Notes: generated by a model from the letters alone, not told the origin. DNA of 6,852 nt from a bacterium (GCA_003230535.1 QIEW01000223.1:1-6852), one strand, 5' to 3'. Shown: positions 1 to 6,189, counted from the first letter of the stretch. Made by a program: numbers and translations.

Positions 1-16
1 AAGCTGGTTACCTTAC

Positions 17-57
17 ACTAAGTAAAACCATATACCCTGTGTATACATACACTTAGT
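17..57. repeat. AT-rich nested inverted repeat
   Basis: ACTAAGT (17-23) is the reverse complement of ACTTAGT (51-57), and between them lies a near-perfect palindrome, GTGTAT-ac-ATACAC (39-52). No coding frame is convincing here. It could be an operator or a transposon end; nothing in the window decides this. Confidence 0.35.
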
Positions 58-91
58 TGCTAAGGAATGCCCCAAATGGAAAACTCAGGTT

Positions 92-458
92 TGATACTCT
101 CCGCCGGGTTTGGTTCACCACCTTTACCTTTAAAGCCAGCCCGATATAATGCTCCAACTCCTGGGCGCACCCTTGGGCTAAGGCCATCTGTATCAGATCA
201 CCTCCGGTATATACTTGCAGTTCTGGGATGGCCGCTTGAGCATATTTAATGGTTCGCTTAGGTTACCAAAAGGAGATCCTGGTATCCATGCTGGCGAGCT
301 TTTTCTCCCTTGGCATTCATTATCCCCAAGTCTCTGCGCTTGGCCCGCCTGGTATGATCCTGGAAGGAAAACCTACACAACCGGGAAGTTCTTCTTTCGC
401 CTTGCTCAAGTTGCGGGCAAGAACCCGCACCGAGTCATAGAGAAGGCGGCGAATCGGT
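92..458 (-). pseudogene. ISNCY-like transposase fragment, frameshifted and truncated at both ends
   Basis: Read on the minus strand, three pieces of one transposase can be joined across frame breaks. About 451-381 gives [19 protein letters not shown]; 365-261 begins [20 protein letters not shown] and ends LLLVT; 259-92 begins [14 protein letters not shown], continues through a segment containing AQELEHYIGLALKV and ends with QTRRRV. These blocks (a DHTRRAKRR stretch, an LxVTxxTxxYAQ stretch and an ELEHYIxL...QTRRRV stretch) are what I recall from the N-terminal half of ISNCY/IS5-like transposases of anaerobic Firmicutes; the exact family is from memory. A stop (TAA at 260-258) directly follows the LVT block. 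The catalytic half downstream of QTRRRV is absent: similarity ends at about 92, where an IS982-tip-like sequence begins. The upstream end is lost at about 458-471, where the IS982 remnant starts. It is non-functional. Confidence 0.62.
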
Positions 459-464
459 GCGGGT
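423..464. repeat. 11-bp inverted repeat at the IS junction
   Basis: ACCCGCACCGA (423-433) and TCGGTGCGGGT (454-464) are perfect reverse complements separated by 20 bases. One arm lies inside the ISNCY-like coding remnant; the other is at its boundary with the IS982 remnant. No T-run follows, so it is not an obvious terminator. It may be a fold-back duplication formed when the two elements were joined. Confidence 0.5.
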
Positions 465-471
465 CATGGAT

Positions 472-715
472 GTCGGACAAAACTGACATGCTAATGCCGC
501 TCATGGATAAAATTCTGCTGCGAAAGCGTTCTATTATCGAAACCGTCAATGACCAATTGAAAAATATCTCTCAAATCGAGCATTCCCGCCACAGAAGCAT
601 TACCAACTTCATGGTTAACCTGGTGGCCGGTCTCATCGCCTATACCTGCCAGGACAAAAAGCCAAGTCTGAATATCTCTGCCAATCGCCTGGAAATGCTG
701 CCTGTGACATTATAA
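472..715 (+). pseudogene. IS982-family transposase, C-terminal remnant
   Basis: The frame ending at TAA 713-715 encodes a C-terminal segment with [20 protein letters not shown], then [16 protein letters not shown], then [13 protein letters not shown]. This is the well-conserved end of IS982-family DDE transposases, including the final catalytic-region glutamate in the RSIIETVN block. About 80 residues are recognisable; a full IS982 transposase is near 280-300, so two thirds is missing. The same frame stays open upstream to about 215, but that part reads antisense through the ISNCY-like fragment and has no transposase similarity, so I start the remnant near 472. Sequence just before LMPLMD is already degraded, with a second frame there reading TKLT. 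The matching right inverted repeat follows directly at 717-736. Its orientation matches the second IS982 element at the right edge of the window. Confidence 0.85.
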
Positions 716-716
716 T

Positions 717-736
717 TTTATGTCGAACTCAGGTTA
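717..736 (+). repeat. IS982 right terminal inverted repeat (IRR)
   Basis: These 20 bases, ending in CGAACTCAGGTTA, match the reverse complement of 6642-6661 at 19 of 20 positions. The repeat begins two bases after the transposase stop codon, the usual position for an IS982 right end. Confidence 0.85.
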
Positions 737-775
737 AGATACATTGTTTATATGGTTAACAATCTGTATCTTAAC
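733..775. repeat. Long hairpin overlapping the IS982 right end
   Basis: GTTAAGATACA (733-743) pairs perfectly with TGTATCTTAAC (765-775). An inner stem TTGTT/AACAA (744-748 with 758-762) continues the pairing after a two-base bulge at 763-764. The first arm includes the last bases of the IS982 inverted repeat. No U-run follows, so an intrinsic terminator is unlikely. It may be the insertion target or a transcript-protecting hairpin. Confidence 0.6.
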
Positions 776-840
776 ATAACCGCCTATCTCTCAGCTATAT
801 ATCAAATATTCGATTTTTGGCGAAGGTATTGCTAAAATTA

Positions 841-931
841 GCGTATAGATACAAGGAATTTCCTGGTTTCATCCCCTCGCCCCTTTGGGGAGAGGAAGTA
901 ATAGGCGCCCGCACCGAAGGTGTGCTAAGTT
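841..931 (+). repeat. Structured repeat, copy 1 (candidate structured RNA or small mobile repeat)
   Basis: The first 29 bases (841-869, beginning GCGTATAGATAC) are identical to 3566-3594. The middle is different in sequence but again forms a strong hairpin: CCTC-g-CCCC (875-883) with GGGG-a-GAGG (887-895). The 3' part is again conserved: a small hairpin GCACC-gaa-GGTGT (911-923) followed by a CTAAGTT tail (925-931). Conserved flanks with a variable but always paired middle suggest selection on structure. It lies 5' of the nrdD promoter, so it is not in a leader initiated at TTGACA 963. I do not recognise a known riboswitch class. Confidence 0.65.
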
Positions 932-962
932 CTTAAAAATTTTTTTGATCTTCATTTTTTAC

Positions 963-994
963 TTGACAAACCCGCCAATTATCGATACTAGTAT
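963..994 (+). promoter_or_regulatory. Probable sigma-A promoter of nrdD
   Basis: A perfect -35 hexamer TTGACA (963-968) is followed after 17 bases by TACTAG (986-991); TAGTAT (989-994, spacer 20) is an alternative -10. The -10 is weak but lies in an AT tract and ends just before the first NrdR box, so NrdR binding would cover the start point. The leader to ATG 1199 would be about 200 nt. Confidence 0.55.
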
Positions 995-998
995 ATAT

Positions 999-1014
999 AT
1001 ACTATATACAGTAT
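999..1014 (+). promoter_or_regulatory. NrdR box 1
   Basis: ATACTATATACAGTAT fits the NrdR consensus acaCwAtATaTwGtgt at about 13 of 16 positions. It sits directly downstream of the predicted -10, a repressing position. NrdR is the (d)ATP-sensing repressor of bacterial ribonucleotide reductase operons. Confidence 0.75.
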
Positions 1015-1029
1015 CCGATGTTTAGTTTT

Positions 1030-1045
1030 ACACAATATATTGAGC
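1030..1045 (+). promoter_or_regulatory. NrdR box 2
   Basis: ACACAATATATTGAGC fits the NrdR consensus at about 14 of 16 positions. Its start is exactly 31 bp from box 1, which is the three-helical-turn spacing typical of paired NrdR boxes (31-32 bp). Two boxes in correct phase upstream of an RNR gene make this a strong call. Confidence 0.8.
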
Positions 1046-1047
1046 AG

Positions 1048-1056
1048 TTATCCACA
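1048..1056 (+). promoter_or_regulatory. DnaA box 1 (perfect TTATCCACA)
   Basis: Exact consensus DnaA-binding 9-mer, three bases after NrdR box 2. It lies in the loop of a TGAGCA (1041-1046) / TGCTCA (1062-1067) inverted repeat. DnaA boxes upstream of ribonucleotide reductase genes have precedent in E. coli nrdAB. Confidence 0.7.
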
Positions 1057-1070
1057 TAAGATGCTCATGG

Positions 1071-1079
1071 TTATCCACA
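1071..1079 (+). promoter_or_regulatory. DnaA box 2 (perfect TTATCCACA)
   Basis: Second exact DnaA 9-mer, same strand, 23 bp from the first. A weaker related TGTTCACAA follows at about 1084-1092, and inverted partial matches (TTGTGGATT at 1154, ATGTGGATC near 1169) occur before the nrdD start. Clustering supports a real DnaA-responsive region rather than chance. Confidence 0.7.
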
Positions 1080-1198
1080 AGATGTTCACAAAAAACAATA
1101 CGGGCTTTATATATGTAACCAGCTAAAAAGTTTGATGGGAACGATGTGCGGAATTGTGGATTTGGGGATGTGGATCTGAATTAGGAAGCGAGGAAATT

Positions 1199-3564
1199 AT
1201 GAGAGAGAGCAAAGCGAAAAACAGGGGGCGCAACCCTAAAGAATGCGAGACTAAAGGTCACGGGTCGAAAAGTTCGGGCCGTAAAATTACTTCTGCTTCA
1301 GGCGGGCGGGAAAGGGGTGGAGTTTCAAAGGGGAAGGATCGAAGACCCCCGCACTTAACGGTGCTTGACTCGCAAAACAAGAGAACTCCGGGGGCAGAGG
1401 CTACGGAGATTGCCTTGGGCTTGGATGCCTTACCTGGGGATACCTATGTCCGGACATCAGCCGAAGATATTTCAGGCTGGAATCGACAGCGGATTGTAGA
1501 CGCCCTGGTTCTGGAGACCTATGTGGAGGTAGAGACGGCGGAGCTGATAAGCCGCGAAGTGGAAGAGACGGTGGCGGCCTCCGGAATTAAAGCCATTACT
1601 GCGCCGCTGATCCGCGAACTGGTGGATGCCAAGCTGATAGAGCATGGCCTGGAAAGCGCCCGCCGGATGCATACTCGCTTGGGGATGCCTCTCTATGATG
1701 TAGATCAGTTGATCATGTCTCCCAATCGGGAGAATGCCAATGTGCCGCATGGGCCGGAGGGGACGAATCTCACTTTGGCCGAGCATATAAAAAAGGAATA
1801 TGCTCTCATCAATGTTTTCTCTCAACAAGTAGCGGACGCCCACCTGAAAGGGGACATTCATCTTCACGATTTGGGTTTCTGTGATCGGCCATACTGTTCC
1901 GGACAGTCGCTGGAGTATGTCAAAAAGTTCGGCCTCCATCTACCCAACTCCGCATCTAACGCCAAGCCGGCCAAGCATCCGGAAGTATTATTGGCTCATA
2001 TGGTAAAATTTTCCGCCATGCTGCAAGGCCATTTTGCCGGCGCTATCGGCTGGGATGCGGTAAACATCTTTTTTGCCCCGTATCTGGTGGGCAAATCGGA
2101 CGAAGAGATAAAGCAACTGGCGCAAATGTTAGTCTTTGAATTTTCGCAGCAGGCGGTAGCCCGGGGTGGACAGGCCATCTTCAGCGACCTGAACATTTAT
2201 TGGGAGATTCCCAAACATTTTGAGGATGTACCGGCTATCGGCCCAGGTGGGGAATACACCGGTAAAACCTATTCCGACTATCAAGAGGAAGCCCAAAAGA
2301 TGGCTTGGGCGCTGTTTTCCGTCTATTTAGAAGGTGATGCGGCCGGTCGTCCGTTCTTCTTCCCCAAACCTATGGTGCATATCACCGAAAAGTTCTTTAA
2401 GACGCCAAGATATAAGGAGTTTTTGGAGCACATCTGTTTGGTGGCGGCGCAGAAGGGGAATACCTATTTTGTGTTTGACCGCGGGGATACGGCTAAGATA
2501 AGCCAATGTTGCCGGCTGTCATTCAAACTTAAGAAAGATGACATAAATGATGCGAAACATCCCTGGAAGATGCGCTACTGCGCTCTTCAGAATGTGAGCA
2601 TTAATTTGCCGCGGCTAGGATATCAGGCCGAAGGAGATGACGCCCGGCTGTTTTCATTGTTAGCGGACGTGATGGAGTTGGCGGCTCAGGCTCATCTGGA
2701 AAAGCTGGTGTTTATAGAGCGGCTGCTCTCCCACGGAACGACGGGGCCATTGGCTATGCTGGCCATGAAGTTGGATGGGGAGCCTTATCTTCGGCTGCGC
2801 AAAGCCACCTTTCTGATGGGAATGGTGGGCCTAAACGAGCTGGTAGAGATACATTACGGGGAGGAGATGCACCAATCTAAGCGGGCTCTGATGCTGGGCC
2901 TGCGGGTTATCTCTCATATGATGCTGGTGTTGAAAAAGCTTTCCGGGAAATATAAAATGAATTTCGTTTTGGAGCAGACCCCTGCGGAATCCACAGCTTA
3001 CCGGTTCGCTAAACTGGATTTGCGATATTATTCTCCCCGGTCGGCGGCAATTGTCAAGGGGGATTTCTCCCGGGGAGAAGTCTACTATACTAATTCAACT
3101 CTGCTTAATGTGGGCGCGCCCATCAACGCTTTGGATCGCGTCCGCCTGGAGGGTCTCTTCCACCCCTTAATTCCGGCCGGCTCTATCTCACACATCTGGC
3201 TTGGCGAGACCAATCCCCATCCGGCATCGCTGGCGGAATTCGTTATCCAAACCTTTCATGAGACCCAAAACGATCAGATAGCCTTTTCTCCGGAGTTTAC
3301 CACATGCAATAAATGCTACCAAACCAGCCGCGGGACGCCTGTAGCTACTGTGGTTCAGAAGACGTGGACGGCATCACCCGTATCACCGGCTACTTCACCC
3401 GCACCTCCTCCTGGAATAAAGGCAAATTAGGGGAACTGAAAGACCGTAAGCGCGGGATAGCAATCACTCCGGCTCCGGCTGACTGTACCGCGGGAACTAA
3501 TATAGGGGGCGTAAACGTAAAGATTACTCCCGGCTTCCCGGAAACTCAACCTACTAATAATTAA
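1199..3564 (+). CDS. nrdD: Anaerobic (class III) ribonucleoside-triphosphate reductase NrdD, frameshifted near the C-terminus
   Basis: NrdD reduces ribonucleotides to deoxyribonucleotides without oxygen, using a glycyl radical in the cytoplasm. I start at ATG 1199 because GAGG (1190-1193) lies 5 bases before it; an in-frame TTG at 1154 has no such site. Residues 1-80 are an unusual Lys/Gly/Arg-rich extension. An ATP-cone (dATP/ATP sensor) follows at about 82-160, then the barrel: HDLGFCDRPYCSGQSLEYVK near 223-242, with C228/C233 candidates for the conserved buried cysteine, and CCRLS with C437/C438, the thiyl-radical loop. The zinc pair CNKC is at 3305-3316. The open frame then drifts and stops at 3430. 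A one-base slip at GGG 3332-3334 restores the expected end in another frame: CSYC (3340-3351), RITGY with the radical glycine at 3388-3390, SSWNKGKLGELKDR, stop 3562-3564. Restored length is 788 residues. As written, the protein lacks its radical site: recent inactivation, sequence error or recoding. No NrdG activase is in the window. Confidence 0.93.
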
Positions 3565-3565
3565 A

Positions 3566-3661
3566 GCGTATAGATACAAGGAATTTCCTGGTTTTGCTGT
3601 GCTGTCAGGAGTTATCTCCTGACAGCGCCTAAGCAGTCCGCACCGATAGGTGCACTAAGTT
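3566..3661 (+). repeat. Structured repeat, copy 2
   Basis: It begins one base after the restored nrdD stop. Its first 29 bases equal those of copy 1. The middle forms a perfect 11-bp hairpin, GCTGTCAGGAG (3601-3611) with CTCCTGACAGC (3616-3626), loop TTAT, unrelated in sequence to the copy 1 hairpin. The conserved 3' hairpin is GCACC-gata-GGTGC (3640-3653), where the copy 1 closing G-U pair is G-C, then CTAAGT(T). It lies 27 bases before the redoxin start, so it could be in the redoxin leader or the nrdD 3' UTR. No T-run follows the large hairpin. Confidence 0.68.
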
Positions 3662-3688
3662 TATAATCACTGTAATGAAGGGAGAGAT

Positions 3689-3962
3689 ATGCGGAGAATA
3701 AAACTTTTTTGGAGAGAGACCTGTCCTCTTTGTCCAAGGGCAAAAACAGTGGCCGAGAGCCTCATGGATGACGGCTACATTTTTTAATCTTAGCAGTGTC
3801 GACGGTCTGGCGGAAGGGGCTTTTCACAGCGTATTAGCCGCTCCGACTATGCTTCTGGTAGAAGAACACGACTATAATCTGGATACGGTGACCCTGGCGG
3901 AATGGCGAGGCGTTATCCCTGACCTGGAAGAGGTGAAACGGGAATATTCACTTACTCTTTAA
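3689..3962 (+). pseudogene. Thioredoxin/NrdH-like glutaredoxin, frameshifted at a T6 tract
   Basis: ATG 3689, preceded by a GGGAGAG ribosome site (3680-3686), opens a frame starting MRRIKLFWRETCPLCPRAK. This has the short first strand and CxxC active site (C12-P-L-C15) of thioredoxin-fold redoxins. The frame ends after 32 codons at TAA 3785-3787, but the continuation is clear one frame on, to TAA 3960-3962: FNLSSVDGLAEG, then VLAAPTMLLVEE. The alanine-proline-threonine there matches the cis-proline site next to the CxxC in this fold. Removing one T from the six at 3780-3785 gives a 90-residue protein, the usual size for NrdH or a small glutaredoxin. Its place directly after nrdD suggests it is the electron donor for a redoxin-dependent class III reductase; that role is inferred. 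UUU-UAA at the break could in principle allow a +1 slip, but simple mutation or a homopolymer sequencing error is more likely. Confidence 0.75.
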
Positions 3963-4041
3963 GTAAGCAGGCAACCCCATTATAAAACTTTTTAACCAAC
4001 CTCGCTTAGTCTTTAGGTGAGGATTATACCGGGAGTGTAAT

Positions 4042-6189
4042 ATGAGTCTTCGGGTCATGGGGCAAGTAAGGGAGGCGGAAAGCCAAAATGGGCTTCCCAA
4101 TTTGGTAGTACAAGCTATGGATGCGGATTTCTTATCTAATCAACTGCTGGGAGAGGCGACCACCAATCCGGACGGTTCTTTTGCCATTGAATACACAGAA
4201 GAAGCAGGCAAAGACCTGTTTGCTGATAAACCAGACATTTATCTGGTAGTCAAAAGCAGGACGGGAAAGGTTTTAAAAACAACCCTGGAGAACATTCGGC
4301 TTGATGTAAGCCGGGACATAAAGATTAATGTGGATATCTCTCGCCCGGCCTTGGTGTCGGCCGGATTGTCGGAGCAGGAACCAGCCGAATGGGTGAAAGA
4401 CCTTTCTCCCGAGTACTTAAAGAAGTTTACCGCCTGGACTTGGCAGCCGGGCTATGATGAGGCGGACGGCTTAGTAATACAGTTGCAAAATGATCTGGCA
4501 GGCAAATCGTCTGTGCTGGAGCTCATGAAGGACTATCTTAGGGAGTTGAAAGGGAATTTGAGCCAAAACGCACTTCCACTCCGTAAATTGGCCAAGCTTT
4601 TTGAACTGGGGGTCGCCCCTAAAGGTATAGACGGCCACTTTTACGGGGTGCCGGTTGGGATACGAACCGGCGACCAAAAGGGTTTTGTAGCTGAGTTCGG
4701 CAATACTCTGGGATTTTTATGGGGAATTACGATGGCGGATATTTGTCCCTGGGCGGGGAAGAGTTTTAGCCAGATTGATGAGGCTAAACTGGGAGCGTTT
4801 ACTAATATAACTCCCCAGCCTGGGAGTTCGGCTTGCCTGGGAATTAACCATTTCAATAAGATCAACCTACATCCGCTCAACGCGGCCTCATATCATCTGC
4901 TGAACTGGTGGATGGGACTTGAATATGCCCCGCAGTCGGCGCAAGTCAGCTTCGGCCATGAGAAGGACGGGGGGAATTTTATCGCCCTTGCCGCTCCCTC
5001 CGTATATCATGGTACTAACCGGGAAGTTTTTCAGCTTAATTATCGCTGGAAGAACCTCGGCAATCCTCCCCCCTTCCGCTGGCTGATAGATGAGCTGGTG
5101 CAAATCGCCGGAGGGCTCTATTTAGGGCAACTGCTGTTCGCCACTAAACGGCTGCCGGATACCTACGATCCCCAGCGTCCACCCTCGGACTATAGATACC
5201 AGCATTTCGGCTACTTCCTGCTCTTCGATGAGACCTGGAACCCGGAGGCCCGCCGTCTTCTATCCCACCTGGAAATGCCGGTAACCGCGCCGGGACTGAG
5301 GCGAAGCAAAACTGTTTCGTACAGCCTCCCGAAGTTTTCCGCTTTTACCTTTGAAGAACCCGTCCCACCCAGTTGTAATGATGAGATCCTCGCTCAAATC
5401 AGAAATGACTTGCAAGGCAAGCCGACCATCATGCACCTTCTAAAACAATATTCGGATGAGTTGCAAGGCGGCCCGGACAATAACTCCCCTTATTTCCTGC
5501 GCTTACTGGAGCTGTTCAACCGCGGAATTGGCATCCGGGAAGTTAAGGGATTTTACCGTGGAGCATTGGTCTCCGGTCATACTGAAGGGTTAATGAAATT
5601 CCTGAACTTAAATACAATTAACTTAGCCTGGATGAAGCTGGGACGTTTTTTCAGCCCCTGGACGGGAAAATCATTTGAAAACATCGATATAGCAAGGATT
5701 AAGGAAATGACCGACGGACATGAGGAAGGAGAACTGCCTACCCGCTGGGGAACAAACACTCAATCCCTGCGCACCCCCAAGGAGCAATTTACGGGTAAAC
5801 TGATGCAGTTGGCCGGGGTGTGGACCCAGGATGTTCCTAAGGATGAAGCGCGTGAGTTCGGGTATGACATAAAATGTTTCTTCTTTATTGCTCATCAGGC
5901 CAAATCCATTAGCGGGCAGAACCAGGGCAAGACCGTTTTTCAATTTAACTACCGCTGGCCGAAGCTAAGAACCATCCCGCCGGACTGCTACTGCATTGAT
6001 GAGCTGGTGCAAATTGCCGAGGGCCTTTATCTGGGGCAACTGATGTATGCCACCGAACTGCTCAAGCCGTATGATCCATTGGTAAGCCCGGAGGAGTATA
6101 AATACCGGTTGTTTGGCTACTTTCTCTTGATGGATGAGAGCTGGCACCAAATACGCCTCGACCTCGGCTTTGACATGGGAAATACTTAA
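4042..6189 (+). CDS. Protein of unknown function: transthyretin-like domain plus two ~300-residue repeats
   Basis: ATG 4042 has GGGAG at 4031-4035, six bases upstream, and no signal peptide or membrane segment follows, so a 715-residue cytoplasmic protein is expected. Residues 1-100 resemble the prealbumin/carboxypeptidase-regulatory-like beta sandwich: GQVREAESQNGLPNLVVQAM, then LLGEATTNPDGSFAIEY and KPDIYLVVKS. The rest is an internal duplication, about 142-401 and 447-703, offset by about 303 residues. Shared landmarks are NDLxGK with an LMKxYxxEL-type helix; G-x-F-Y (G198, G503); PWxGKSFxxID (W237, W540); VFQxNYRW; IDELVQIAxGLYLGQL; and FGYFLLxDExW (F389, F691). Some parts stay similar at DNA level (5089-5144 against 5998-6053). 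The G-x-aromatic-x-G, PWxGK and final DELV...LGQL pattern vaguely recalls GXWXG/DUF4334 lipocalin-like proteins, a weak idea from memory. The gene lies 79 bases after the redoxin on the same strand and may be co-transcribed. I do not recognise a function. Confidence 0.9.
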   Translation: MSLRVMGQVREAESQNGLPNLVVQAMDADFLSNQLLGEATTNPDGSFAIEYTEEAGKDLFADKPDIYLVVKSRTGKVLKTTLENIRLDVSRDIKINVDISRPALVSAGLSEQEPAEWVKDLSPEYLKKFTAWTWQPGYDEADGLVIQLQNDLAGKSSVLELMKDYLRELKGNLSQNALPLRKLAKLFELGVAPKGIDGHFYGVPVGIRTGDQKGFVAEFGNTLGFLWGITMADICPWAGKSFSQIDEAKLGAFTNITPQPGSSACLGINHFNKINLHPLNAASYHLLNWWMGLEYAPQSAQVSFGHEKDGGNFIALAAPSVYHGTNREVFQLNYRWKNLGNPPPFRWLIDELVQIAGGLYLGQLLFATKRLPDTYDPQRPPSDYRYQHFGYFLLFDETWNPEARRLLSHLEMPVTAPGLRRSKTVSYSLPKFSAFTFEEPVPPSCNDEILAQIRNDLQGKPTIMHLLKQYSDELQGGPDNNSPYFLRLLELFNRGIGIREVKGFYRGALVSGHTEGLMKFLNLNTINLAWMKLGRFFSPWTGKSFENIDIARIKEMTDGHEEGELPTRWGTNTQSLRTPKEQFTGKLMQLAGVWTQDVPKDEAREFGYDIKCFFFIAHQAKSISGQNQGKTVFQFNYRWPKLRTIPPDCYCIDELVQIAEGLYLGQLMYATELLKPYDPLVSPEEYKYRLFGYFLLMDESWHQIRLDLGFDMGNT

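Noticed and set aside
215-471. Upstream part of the open frame that ends in the IS982 remnant
   Set aside because: It is antisense to the ISNCY-like fragment and has no similarity to IS982 transposases; only the part after about 472 is real.
841-931. Cobalamin or other known riboswitch upstream of nrdD
   Set aside because: I could not find B12-box or other known riboswitch consensus motifs, and the TTGACA promoter lies downstream of this copy.
1-1124. AAGCTGGTTAC at 1-11 and its near reverse complement GTAACCAGCT at 1115-1124
   Set aside because: A 10-base inverted match over 1.1 kb with no other boundary features is within chance expectation.
1154-1198. TTG at 1154 as the nrdD start
   Set aside because: No ribosome site precedes it, whereas ATG 1199 has GAGG at a good distance.
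1472-1939. Minus-strand open frame inside nrdD
   Set aside because: It is a shadow of strongly conserved NrdD coding sequence on the other strand.
841-3661. Structured repeats as integron attC sites around an nrdD cassette
   Set aside because: The position after the stop fits, but the 5' end lacks a partner for the CTAAGTT tail and there is no overall inverted symmetry or GTTRRRY core pair.
3768-3962. Separate small gene starting at ATG 3768
   Set aside because: It lacks a ribosome site and its sequence is the C-terminal part of the redoxin, including the cis-proline site; it belongs with the frame starting at 3689.
3996-4025. CCTCGC/GTGAGG hairpin before the 715-residue gene
   Set aside because: Only six pairs including a G-U, with a large loop; too weak to call a terminator or attenuator.
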